From an uncultured Bacteroidales bacterium (GTDB taxonomy: Bacteria; Bacteroidota; Bacteroidia; Bacteroidales; UBA4417), in contig CAIXAQ010000409.1 of the NCBI GenBank assembly GCA_903917425.1, positions 1-6,960 on the forward strand: a stretch of 6,960 nt of DNA, written 5' to 3'. Made by a program: the position numbers and the translations under genes. Within the stretch, counting starts at the first letter, position 1, and every line of letters begins with the position of its first letter. Shown in pieces: positions 1-5,929 of this stretch. Under the pieces are notes generated by a model. It did not search any database, had not been told where the DNA came from, and saw only the letters and a list, made by a program, of their open reading frames with translations.

Positions 1-1650
1 CCCGGCAAAACTACCCTGATTATGCTCGACGGCAAGCAGAACGGAACCGAGCAGGTCAGTTTCAGGCTTTCCGGCCAGGTCACTTCCAGCGGAAGCAGTT
101 CGCAGATCACCGGTAAACTGACTATTACCAATAGCGAAGAGGGCGGAGGTACCGAATTCCTTTCCTATACAGCTTCGCTTTCGGCGGGTGAAGGTTTGCA
201 GCTTACATACCCGTTGGGGGAAAGTCCGAGGGTTTTCGACAAAGGCTGGAAATTTGGAGCCAGTTGCATACTTAACGAGGGCACTGAGAACGAGGTTGAT
301 CTTTCTGATGATATTAAGTGGAGCGGAACCGCAAGTTTTACACCCGACAAAGGACCCCTTTCAAGTCCCGTATTTGAAAAAACGGGATCGAATAAGATTA
401 TGTTAACGGCTATTGACGCCCAGGGAACTGTATATAGAAAAGAAATTAAGGTAGAAGTTGTAAAAGCCTCACTTTATGCTCACACGGGTTGCTATGCTAT
501 TTGTTCAGCCGATGCTCATGGTTGTCCTGCCTGTCCTCATAAAACTGTCGGGTACTTAAATGGCAGTGCCGGTATAAATATCAATGGCTTGCCTGCTGTG
601 GTTGTTGGGGATAATGGCTCTCATTCTTCATGTTGCGGGACCAATACTTTCGAACTCAATGAAGGGGACCCGGAAGTGTTGATTAATGGAAAACAAGCTG
701 TTCCGCTTGGAGCACAAACTGTTGAATGCGGAGGAACAGGTCTGGTGAAAAAGAGCATTCCATACTTAGGCCAGGTGCTAACAGCTAATGACTCTGTGTA
801 CTACATCGATCCCTGGGGAGAACAGAACCGGGTTAATAGCGACAGGTATACCAACCTGGGCACCAGGTACATTGGAACAACCTATGTCGTTCGCGAAAAA
901 GGCAACCTTACCTTAAGCCTGTTGCCTAAAGGGATACTTACTGCAGGTCCGAACACACAATTCAAAATAGTATCGGATGAAGGAGGAGTAATGAAGATTC
1001 ATGTTGATAAGGGAATTTTATATTTCAATGGGCATAGTACCAGCGAAGGCGAGGTCATTATTGAGCTGAAAGATTGCGGACTGGTGCTGAAAGGAACCCG
1101 ATTTTCGCTCTTTGTCAGCGAACAAGCCATGAAGCTCGATCTTCTGGAAGGAAATATTGACCTGAAGTTTAACAAAAGCGGCGAATCGGTTGCTATCCAT
1201 CAGGGCGAATCGGTTTCATCCGACTTTAATACCGTAACGTCGACAACGGAAGTTGATGTTCAGGCAGTGAGCAGGCAATGGCAATTGATTGCTGAAAGCA
1301 CCCCGGGGGTTAAAGTTGTCGAAATCCCTGATGAAGGAAGCACTGATGCGATAGGCTGGGAAAAATTCCTTTCCAGCCGGGTATTAATGCTAGCCGGTAG
1401 TATCGTATTCATACTTGCAATAATTGCCGGGTTGGTTCGGCGGAGAAAAAAAACCAGGTTTCAAAAAATGCAGAATTCTCAGTATACGGTTTCGCCGGTC
1501 GATTCGCCTGCCGGAAATGTATACCAGCAAAAGCCTGAGGTTCAAACGCCTCCACCTATGCCTGCACCGAAATTCTGTCCCTCATGCGGAAACCCTTTAA
1601 AACCCGGATCGAAATTCTGTGGTGCCTGCGGACTTAAAACTTTATTCTGA
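1..1650 (+). CDS. PAAR-like / FecR-like / transmembrane / zinc-ribbon protein, 5' end outside the window
   Basis: The frame is open from base 1 and ends at TAA-free TGA 1648-1650; the ATG at base 22 is probably internal, so the protein is N-terminally partial. Numbering from that Met: residues 1-148 are beta-rich and end in an Ig/PKD-like segment (FTPDKGPLSSPVF, then GSNKIMLTA). Residues about 152-240 resemble PAAR: hydrophobic GLPAVVVGDN and VLINGKQAVPLGA repeats, with H154, H166, H173, H201 and C157, C161, C168, C171, C204, C205, C236 as possible metal ligands. Residues about 262-400 resemble FecR (AGPNTQFKI, then LKGTRFSLFV, LLEGNIDL and a final HQGESV). A membrane helix spans about 453-472 and is followed by RRRKK, predicting a cytoplasmic tail. 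The tail ends in a zinc ribbon, C519-x2-C522 and C533-x2-C536. PAAR domains cap type VI or related contractile spikes; FecR domains carry envelope signals. The role here is unknown and no secretion-system gene is visible. Confidence 0.85.
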   Translation, partial: PGKTTLIMLDGKQNGTEQVSFRLSGQVTSSGSSSQITGKLTITNSEEGGGTEFLSYTASLSAGEGLQLTYPLGESPRVFDKGWKFGASCILNEGTENEVDLSDDIKWSGTASFTPDKGPLSSPVFEKTGSNKIMLTAIDAQGTVYRKEIKVEVVKASLYAHTGCYAICSADAHGCPACPHKTVGYLNGSAGININGLPAVVVGDNGSHSSCCGTNTFELNEGDPEVLINGKQAVPLGAQTVECGGTGLVKKSIPYLGQVLTANDSVYYIDPWGEQNRVNSDRYTNLGTRYIGTTYVVREKGNLTLSLLPKGILTAGPNTQFKIVSDEGGVMKIHVDKGILYFNGHSTSEGEVIIELKDCGLVLKGTRFSLFVSEQAMKLDLLEGNIDLKFNKSGESVAIHQGESVSSDFNTVTSTTEVDVQAVSRQWQLIAESTPGVKVVEIPDEGSTDAIGWEKFLSSRVLMLAGSIVFILAIIAGLVRRRKKTRFQKMQNSQYTVSPVDSPAGNVYQQKPEVQTPPPMPAPKFCPSCGNPLKPGSKFCGACGLKTLF

Positions 1651-1730
1651 GAATACCAAAATACCGTATCATAGCTGTGTTGTTTCCGGTTTAATTCCAG
1701 TAAATCAGCAGAAGCAGGATTTATTATTTA

Positions 1731-1764
1731 TTTTTAATCCAATTTTACAACCCTTATAAATTTA
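1731..1764 (+). promoter_or_regulatory. Weak candidate Bacteroidota promoter before the sigma factor gene
   Basis: The 148-base gap after the zinc-ribbon gene is AT-rich. TAAATTTA at 1757-1764 matches seven of eight positions of the Bacteroidota -7 element TAnnTTTG (all but the last G), and a T-run at 1731-1735 lies about where the -33 element should be. A second near match, TATTTTTA, is at 1729-1736. In AT-rich sequence such matches arise easily, so this is only a candidate. If used, transcription would begin near 1771, giving a leader of roughly 30 bases before the TTG start. Confidence 0.25.
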
Positions 1765-1798
1765 TTCTGTCATTATAACTAAAACGCAGGCCGGCAGC

Positions 1799-2359
1799 TT
1801 GAATCAGGAGAGTCACGATATACACAGGCAAGTGGTTGAGGCATGTAAAGCCGGTAACCGGAAAGCATACAACGAGTTATACAATTCGTATGCAAAGGCT
1901 ATGTATAATATCTGTTACCGCATGATGAACAATGCCGAAGAGGCGAAGGATATGCTGCAGGAAGGTTTTTCGGATGCTTTCCGCAGGCTGGAATCATTCC
2001 GCTTCGAATCCACGTTCGGCGCATGGCTTAAAAAAATTGTGATCAATAAATGCATTAATGCACTCGAAAAGAGGAAGATAAACTGGGTTGACCAGGAAAT
2101 AACAGAGTTATACATTCCGGCTGTTCCCGAAGAAAGTATCGATGAAGAGGAATTGCACCTGAGTGTCGAAAGGGTGAAAAGAGCAATGAACTTACTACCC
2201 GAAGGAGCCAGAGTAATATTTTCTCTCTATCTCCTCGAAGGCTACGATCATGGTGAGATTTCAGAGATTTTACATATTTCGGAATCCACTTCCAAAACGC
2301 AGTACATGCGTGCCCGTCAACTGGTAAAAGAATCGATGCTGGCAATGCCCTTGTATTAA
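1799..2359 (+). CDS. ECF (extracytoplasmic function) RNA polymerase sigma factor
   Basis: This 186-residue protein has the usual length and two-domain layout of an ECF sigma-70 factor. Region 2 covers about residues 23-92: the YNELYNSYAKAMYNICYRM helix, then NAEEAKDMLQEGFSDAFRRL, then the FGAWLKKIVINKCINALEKR segment that recognises and melts the -10 region. Region 4 covers about 123-178: LLPEGARVIFSLYLLEGYDH followed by the helix-turn-helix EISEILHISESTSKTQYMRA that contacts the -35 region. It would direct RNA polymerase to a dedicated promoter set, in Bacteroidota often for envelope or surface functions. The start chosen is TTG at 1799: the first ATG downstream (1901) would remove part of region 2, and a GTG at 1832 is the other possibility. 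No strong ribosome binding site is visible. The gene is followed after 19 bases by the putative anti-sigma gene. The sigma subgroup and target promoters cannot be told from this sequence. Confidence 0.93.
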   Translation: MNQESHDIHRQVVEACKAGNRKAYNELYNSYAKAMYNICYRMMNNAEEAKDMLQEGFSDAFRRLESFRFESTFGAWLKKIVINKCINALEKRKINWVDQEITELYIPAVPEESIDEEELHLSVERVKRAMNLLPEGARVIFSLYLLEGYDHGEISEILHISESTSKTQYMRARQLVKESMLAMPLY

Positions 2360-2378
2360 CATAAAAAAGAAAATTAAA

Positions 2379-2945
2379 ATGAATAAAGATAAATTAGAAC
2401 TATTCGTCAAAGAGAATGCCGACGCATTCAGTAACCTCGAACCACCTTCGATGGCCTGGAATAAAGTTGAAAAAGAACTTCCAGCAGTAAAACATTATAG
2501 AATAGTACCTTACGTTTGGAAAGCGGCAGCAGCGATTCTCATTTTCGCTTCAGCCTGGTTGCTGAACGACTATCTGGATTCCCATAAATCATCAACAAAA
2601 TTTTTCAGACCTTCAATTGTAGCCTCCAGCCCTGAATTGAGTGAACTTTCGGATGCCGAAGCCTATTATACTTCCCAGATTGGAAACAAACAAACCGAAC
2701 TTGCTACTTATACCAAATTACATCCCGAGATTATCGAAGACCTGAAAAAGGAATTCATCGAAATGGATAAAAACAATGCCGAATTAAAAAAAGACCTCGC
2801 CCAGAGCAATGCCGATGAAAAAGTAATTGAGGCTATCATGCTGTCGTACAGGGTTAAACTCGAAATTCTTGATCAGATACTAACCGAATTACGGAAGAGC
2901 ACAACAGGTTCTTCGTCGCAAAAACCAGCTCAAACCAACCTGTAA
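2379..2945 (+). CDS. Putative single-span membrane anti-sigma factor
   Basis: The 188-residue product has a short N-terminal cytoplasmic segment (1-45), one membrane helix at about 47-63 (KAAAAILIFASAWLL) and an extracytoplasmic, charged, helix-rich tail (about 85-173) likely to form a coiled coil, ending in a Ser/Gln-rich stretch. The N-terminal pattern LELFVKENADAF, then EPPSMAWNKVEKEL, resembles the sigma-binding end of membrane proteins encoded beside ECF sigma genes in Bacteroidota. No HxxxCxxC zinc anti-sigma motif is present, and there is no FecR domain. The gene lies 19 bases after the sigma gene and is probably co-transcribed and translationally close. The start is ATG 2379, preceded by an A-rich stretch typical of this phylum. 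The anti-sigma role rests mainly on position and topology, so it is inference; the coiled-coil tail could instead be a sensor or a scaffold for partner proteins. Confidence 0.72.
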   Translation: MNKDKLELFVKENADAFSNLEPPSMAWNKVEKELPAVKHYRIVPYVWKAAAAILIFASAWLLNDYLDSHKSSTKFFRPSIVASSPELSELSDAEAYYTSQIGNKQTELATYTKLHPEIIEDLKKEFIEMDKNNAELKKDLAQSNADEKVIEAIMLSYRVKLEILDQILTELRKSTTGSSSQKPAQTNL

Positions 2946-2978
2946 TTGCGATTCATCATTTATAAATGAAAAACGAAC

Positions 2979-4088
2979 ATGGAAACAAACAATAGGATAA
3001 AGCAAATCTTATACATCATAGCGCTCATCATGGGGGTTCCGCTGTTTCTTGCTGCCCAGACCTACTCCGAAAAGCGTGAGCAAAGTAAAAGCTTTAAACT
3101 GAAAAGCGGAACCGTGGTTCAAATAACAAATAAATACGGCAATATCAATGTGTTACCCTGGGAAAAAGATTCGGTGCGTATTGAAGTGAGCATGTCGGCA
3201 CAGTCGAAACAAGCGGCCAAAGTGGTAAAAATTCTTTCGTCAATCGACTGCGAAATGATATCAGCGGCAAATATGATAAGTGCCCGTACCGTATTTTACG
3301 ATAACAGTGCTACTTTTTGGAAAGATGTTGTTTCGTACGCCGGACAGGTAATAAATACCAGCAACAACCTGCAAATCAACTACACTGTCTATATGCCTGT
3401 TACCAATGCCATCAAAATTGAGAACAAATTTGGCAATGTGTATATGGACAGCCATAAAGGAAATGTGGATATTACTCTTGCGAACGGCGACCTGCAGGCC
3501 CGCGATTTCAGCGGGGCATTGAAACTGAAACTCGAATTTGGATCGGCAAGCATTCAGGATGCCGATAACGCCCAACTCAATATCAATTATTCCGATTTTA
3601 CACTCCGTAAAGCAAACGCCCTAAACCTGAACAGCCGCTCCTCAACTATCGAAATTGAAGAAACAGATGCCATCGAACTGGTTTCGGCGCGCGACAAACT
3701 TACCGTAAAATCGTGCTCTTCGCTGAGCGGCGAAACATCCTTCTCCCGCATCAGGGTGAACGAGCTGAAAACCGCCTGTAACCTGAACACTAAGTACGGT
3801 GAGTTAAAACTGAACAGCATCACGCGAAATTTCCGCACTATTTTTATCAAATCGGAATATACCGATCTTTTTCTCGGTTTAGGCACATCCGATTCCTATT
3901 CCGTGGACCTGATATATGATGCTAAAACCAACCTGAATATTTCGCCTGCCATCAACAGCCAGCTAAAGAAAGAAACGCTGAATGCCAAGGCCGGAACCAT
4001 GCAGGCAACAGGCACAATAGGGAAAGCCGGCACTTCGCATGTTTCGGTAACAAGCAAAGCGGGTTCTTTAACCGTGATGAACAAATAG
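2979..4088 (+). CDS. Secreted beta-solenoid protein (DUF4097 / GIN-domain-like)
   Basis: This 369-residue protein starts with a signal peptide (ILYIIALIMGVPLFLAA, probable cleavage near residue 26-27, A|QTYS). The rest is rich in short alternating beta strands with few helices, as in the DUF4097 and putative auto-transporter adhesin head (GIN) families, which fold as stacked strands. A recurrent turn-plus-strand unit is visible: NKYGNINV at 51, NKFGNVYM at 149, LEFGSASI at 185, TKYGELKL at 271 and SKAGSLTV at 359. No membrane helix or lipobox follows the signal peptide, so the protein is probably periplasmic or surface-released. Genes of this type commonly sit downstream of ECF sigma/anti-sigma pairs in Bacteroidota, and here the gap is 33 bases. 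The biochemical role of the family is not established. ATG 2979 is chosen because it gives the signal peptide; an ATG at 2966 is out of frame and stops after nine codons. Confidence 0.82.
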   Translation: METNNRIKQILYIIALIMGVPLFLAAQTYSEKREQSKSFKLKSGTVVQITNKYGNINVLPWEKDSVRIEVSMSAQSKQAAKVVKILSSIDCEMISAANMISARTVFYDNSATFWKDVVSYAGQVINTSNNLQINYTVYMPVTNAIKIENKFGNVYMDSHKGNVDITLANGDLQARDFSGALKLKLEFGSASIQDADNAQLNINYSDFTLRKANALNLNSRSSTIEIEETDAIELVSARDKLTVKSCSSLSGETSFSRIRVNELKTACNLNTKYGELKLNSITRNFRTIFIKSEYTDLFLGLGTSDSYSVDLIYDAKTNLNISPAINSQLKKETLNAKAGTMQATGTIGKAGTSHVSVTSKAGSLTVMNK

Positions 4089-4226
4089 GTTTTCCTGAAA
4101 TGCGATTCAACGGGTGTTTTAATGGTACCTGATGATTTTTCAATAAAATATTTTCAACTATTTTCAAAAAACTCCAACTTTTCCAATCTCCTGCTGTCAT
4201 TAGATAAAACAGAAAATCGAAAAGCA
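4089..4226 (+). other. AT-rich intergenic leader with a 10-bp-spaced direct repeat
   Basis: This gap carries no convincing gene. TATTTTCAA occurs at 4149-4157 and again at 4159-4167, one helical turn apart. No intrinsic terminator is seen directly after the solenoid gene, so read-through into the small lipoprotein and barrel genes is possible. A reading frame opens at ATG 4122, but its first 35 codons are low-complexity and lie ahead of a clear lipoprotein signal; I read them as non-coding. Confidence 0.4.
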
Positions 4227-4451
4227 ATGAAAGCAATCGAAAAACCACAACTTATTATAAACGCGGCACTCTTCGTACTTCTATCCATGATTGCTCTTAT
4301 TCTGGCACTTTCAGGTTGCACAAGTGGAAAAATTGATGGAAATGCAAAAAGTGAATTTGTGCCAGGGAGCAAGGCTCCCGAAAATTTTTTCAGTAACACT
4401 GCATTTCAATCCCCCATTTTTAAAATATTTATTCTAACATCAACAGTGTAA
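4227..4451 (+). CDS. Small predicted lipoprotein
   Basis: A 74-residue product starts at ATG 4227, preceded by an A-rich stretch of the kind used as a leader in this phylum. It shows a lipoprotein signal: charged MKAIEK, a hydrophobic core (LIINAALFVLLSMIALILA) and a lipobox LSGC with the lipidated Cys at residue 31. The mature part is only about 44 residues (CTSGKIDGNAK onward) with no recognisable domain. It lacks an obvious acidic surface-export signal just after the Cys. The same frame extends upstream to ATG 4122, but that start would bury the signal peptide 35 residues in. It lies between the solenoid gene and the first barrel gene, so it could belong to the same envelope unit. A terminator-like hairpin falls inside the last third of the frame, which weakens the case for a normal gene; it could be a degraded or shortened one. 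Confidence 0.5.
   Translation: MKAIEKPQLIINAALFVLLSMIALILALSGCTSGKIDGNAKSEFVPGSKAPENFFSNTAFQSPIFKIFILTSTV
4365..4390 (+). terminator. Terminator-like hairpin inside the small lipoprotein frame
   Basis: GGGAGC (4365-4370) and GCTCCC (4374-4379) form a perfect six-pair GC-rich stem with an AAG loop. After GAAAA comes a run of six T (4385-4390). The T-run starts five bases after the stem, less ideal than an immediate U-tract. It could end or attenuate transcription coming from the sigma-factor cluster, or could be coincidental coding sequence. Confidence 0.4.
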
Positions 4452-4514
4452 CAAAATTACTTCAACCACGTCAAAAACAAAGCGATATTTAATTAACCTA
4501 ATAAACGTCAGATT

Positions 4515-5018
4515 GTGAAAAAGACCTTTACATTTCTTATACTCATCTTGCTTGCTGCAGTCGGAGCAATATGTCAGAATTACAAACAGGCGGCCGGTTT
4601 TCGGCTTGGTGGCTCAGGAGGAATTGCCTATCGCCGCTTATTTGATGCCAATGTAGCAGGTGAGGTTATGCTGCTGGGGCAAAACCATGGAACATCGGTT
4701 GTTTTTCTTTTCGAAAAGCAAAAGCCGGCACTTTTGTTCAACGATCTTAACATGAACTTTATTTATGGGGCCGGCGCTCATATTGGTGGTGCAAGCACCG
4801 ACTACGATCATCACGATTCGCACAATAACGATCATTACCATTCCGGTTATAATACATTGCAGTTGGGATTCGACGCATTCGCTTCGTTTGAATACCTGAT
4901 ACCCCGCTACCCAATCGCATTAAGCCTCGAAACCAAACCCTATTTCGAGTTTTTCGACGACCATAACTTTGGGCTTCATTTATTTATAATTGCTCTCGGG
5001 GCGAGATATACCTTTTAA
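4515..5018 (+). CDS. Small outer-membrane beta-barrel protein with His/Asp-rich loop
   Basis: This 167-residue protein begins with a signal peptide (MKKTFTFLILILLAAVGAIC, cleavage probably near C20/Q21). Alternating hydrophobic and polar strands follow (AAGFRLGGSGGIAYRRL, GEVMLLG, GTSVVFLFEK, NFIYGAGAHIGG, LQLGFDAFASFEYLI, IALSLETKPYFEFF, LHLFIIALGARYTF), and the chain ends in Phe after an RYT motif, as outer-membrane barrels do. The size fits an eight-stranded barrel. Residues 96-109 form a loop with five His and four Asp between strands. The overall pattern resembles a widespread uncharacterised Bacteroidota family of small barrels. The start is GTG 4515: it places MKK at the front of the signal peptide, and no in-frame ATG is near. 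The cytoplasmic-side gap to the lipoprotein is 63 bases. The function is unknown: the loop suggests divalent metal contact, which is inference. Confidence 0.8.
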   Translation: MKKTFTFLILILLAAVGAICQNYKQAAGFRLGGSGGIAYRRLFDANVAGEVMLLGQNHGTSVVFLFEKQKPALLFNDLNMNFIYGAGAHIGGASTDYDHHDSHNNDHYHSGYNTLQLGFDAFASFEYLIPRYPIALSLETKPYFEFFDDHNFGLHLFIIALGARYTF

Positions 5019-5075
5019 TCCATTCCTGAAGATAACAACCAACAAACTGAAAACTAACGAATAACAACAAATACT

Positions 5076-5798
5076 ATGAAAAATATTTCCGTCTTATGCC
5101 TGTTTATTGCCTTATGTTTCAGCGTTTCTGCCTATAGCCAGGATACCTTGCGGTTGTTCGGGCATAAAGAAAACCAAAATCCCAAGCCTCCTGCCGATAC
5201 GAATATTAGAAGCACGCCCAAACCCGAGAAACAGTACAACCCTGACGGCATACAAACGCTGACAGGTCCGGGACATAATGTGGGGTTCTATTTTGGTTTT
5301 CATTCGGAATACTCCCAGATAGCCGGTTACGATGCATTTGGCGCAGGCGGCACTTTCGCTATGATTATAAACCACGGACTTGCCATTGGGTTTTCTGGTA
5401 AAGGATTTTTTACCGAGCCGTACGAAGTGTCAAATATAACTCATACTAGCCGAAATTATACCGGGGGATACGGCGGTTTCCTGATCGAGCCGATCATTTA
5501 CCCTAAATTCCCGGTTCATGTTTCGTTCCCCATCCTTATAGGCGCAGGAGGCATTGCCAAAAGCACTCTCGTAAATTATAACTACCCATACGATTATACC
5601 GATGTATATGTTGAAAATGCCGAAGCCTACCTGATATTTGAGCCCGCCGTCGAACTTGAGATGAATGTAACGAGGTGGATGCGACTGGGCTTAGGAGCCA
5701 GCTATCGTTTAACAACGTCTCTCGAACCATCTGCTTTTGATACCAATCCCCTGAATGGTTTTACAGGAGGATTCTCGTTCAAATTTGGGAAATTCTGA
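5076..5798 (+). CDS. Outer-membrane beta-barrel protein with proline-rich N-terminal linker
   Basis: The product has 240 residues. It has a signal peptide (ISVLCLFIALCFSVSAYSQ, cleavage near residue 22), then a polar linker at about 30-58 with several Pro and Lys (NQNPKPPADTN, then TPKPEKQYNP), then strands typical of a membrane barrel: HNVGFYFGFHSEYSQI, AFGAGGTFAMIINHGLAIGF, GGYGGFLIEPIIYP, PVHVSFPILIGAGGIAK, AYLIFEPAVELEMNV, RWMRLGLGASYRL and FTGGFSFKFGKF. The C-terminal Phe in an alternating strand fits outer-membrane insertion. Aromatic and Gly residues dominate the strands. No catalytic motif is visible. It follows the first barrel after 57 bases, likely in one transcript, and an intrinsic terminator comes 28 bases after its stop. 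Similar barrel genes are often encoded beside ECF sigma/DUF4097-type clusters in Bacteroidota. The substrate, if any, is unknown; the linker may cross or contact peptidoglycan. Confidence 0.8.
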   Translation: MKNISVLCLFIALCFSVSAYSQDTLRLFGHKENQNPKPPADTNIRSTPKPEKQYNPDGIQTLTGPGHNVGFYFGFHSEYSQIAGYDAFGAGGTFAMIINHGLAIGFSGKGFFTEPYEVSNITHTSRNYTGGYGGFLIEPIIYPKFPVHVSFPILIGAGGIAKSTLVNYNYPYDYTDVYVENAEAYLIFEPAVELEMNVTRWMRLGLGASYRLTTSLEPSAFDTNPLNGFTGGFSFKFGKF

Positions 5799-5825
5799 TA
5801 CAAAACTCTCATATTCTTAGATTTG

Positions 5826-5875
5826 CCTGTTGGCGCTGAATCCTTTCAGGAAAAAGTCAACAGGTTTTTCGTTTT
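5826..5875 (+). terminator. Intrinsic (Rho-independent) terminator after the barrel genes
   Basis: CCTGTTG at 5826-5832 pairs with CAACAGG at 5858-5864, extendable by G-U pairs on both sides. An inner hairpin CTGAA (5836-5840) and TTCAG (5845-5849) closes a TCCT loop. The outer stem is followed at once by TTTTTCGTTTT (5865-5875). It marks the end of the transcript carrying the barrel genes and separates them from the Gate-domain gene. Confidence 0.8.
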
Positions 5876-5898
5876 CCCGCCAGGCATTAGTACACCGG

Positions 5899-5929
5899 TT
5901 TTTCAAGCTGACCAGAAAGTGTACCTTTG
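5899..5929 (+). promoter_or_regulatory. Bacteroidota-type promoter for the nucleoside-recognition gene
   Basis: TACCTTTG at 5922-5929 is an exact match to the phylum's -7 element TAnnTTTG. A T-rich stretch (TTTTTC from 5899) sits upstream at roughly the distance expected for the -33 element, though without a clean TTTG. It lies between the preceding terminator and the gene. Transcription would begin near 5935, a few bases after the TTG that opens the longest form of the downstream gene, which argues for a later translation start. Confidence 0.55.

Noticed and set aside
2055..2345. 96-residue minus-strand frame opposite the sigma factor gene
   Set aside because: It is an antisense shadow of a clear ECF sigma gene with no recognisable protein pattern.
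2966..2995. Nine-codon frame (ATG 2966 to TAG) overlapping the start of the solenoid gene
   Set aside because: It is too short and has no feature beyond overlap; it probably arises by chance in an A-rich leader.
4122..4226. Longer 109-residue version of the small lipoprotein starting at ATG 4122
   Set aside because: It would place the lipoprotein signal 35 residues into the chain, and the added segment is AT-rich low-complexity sequence.
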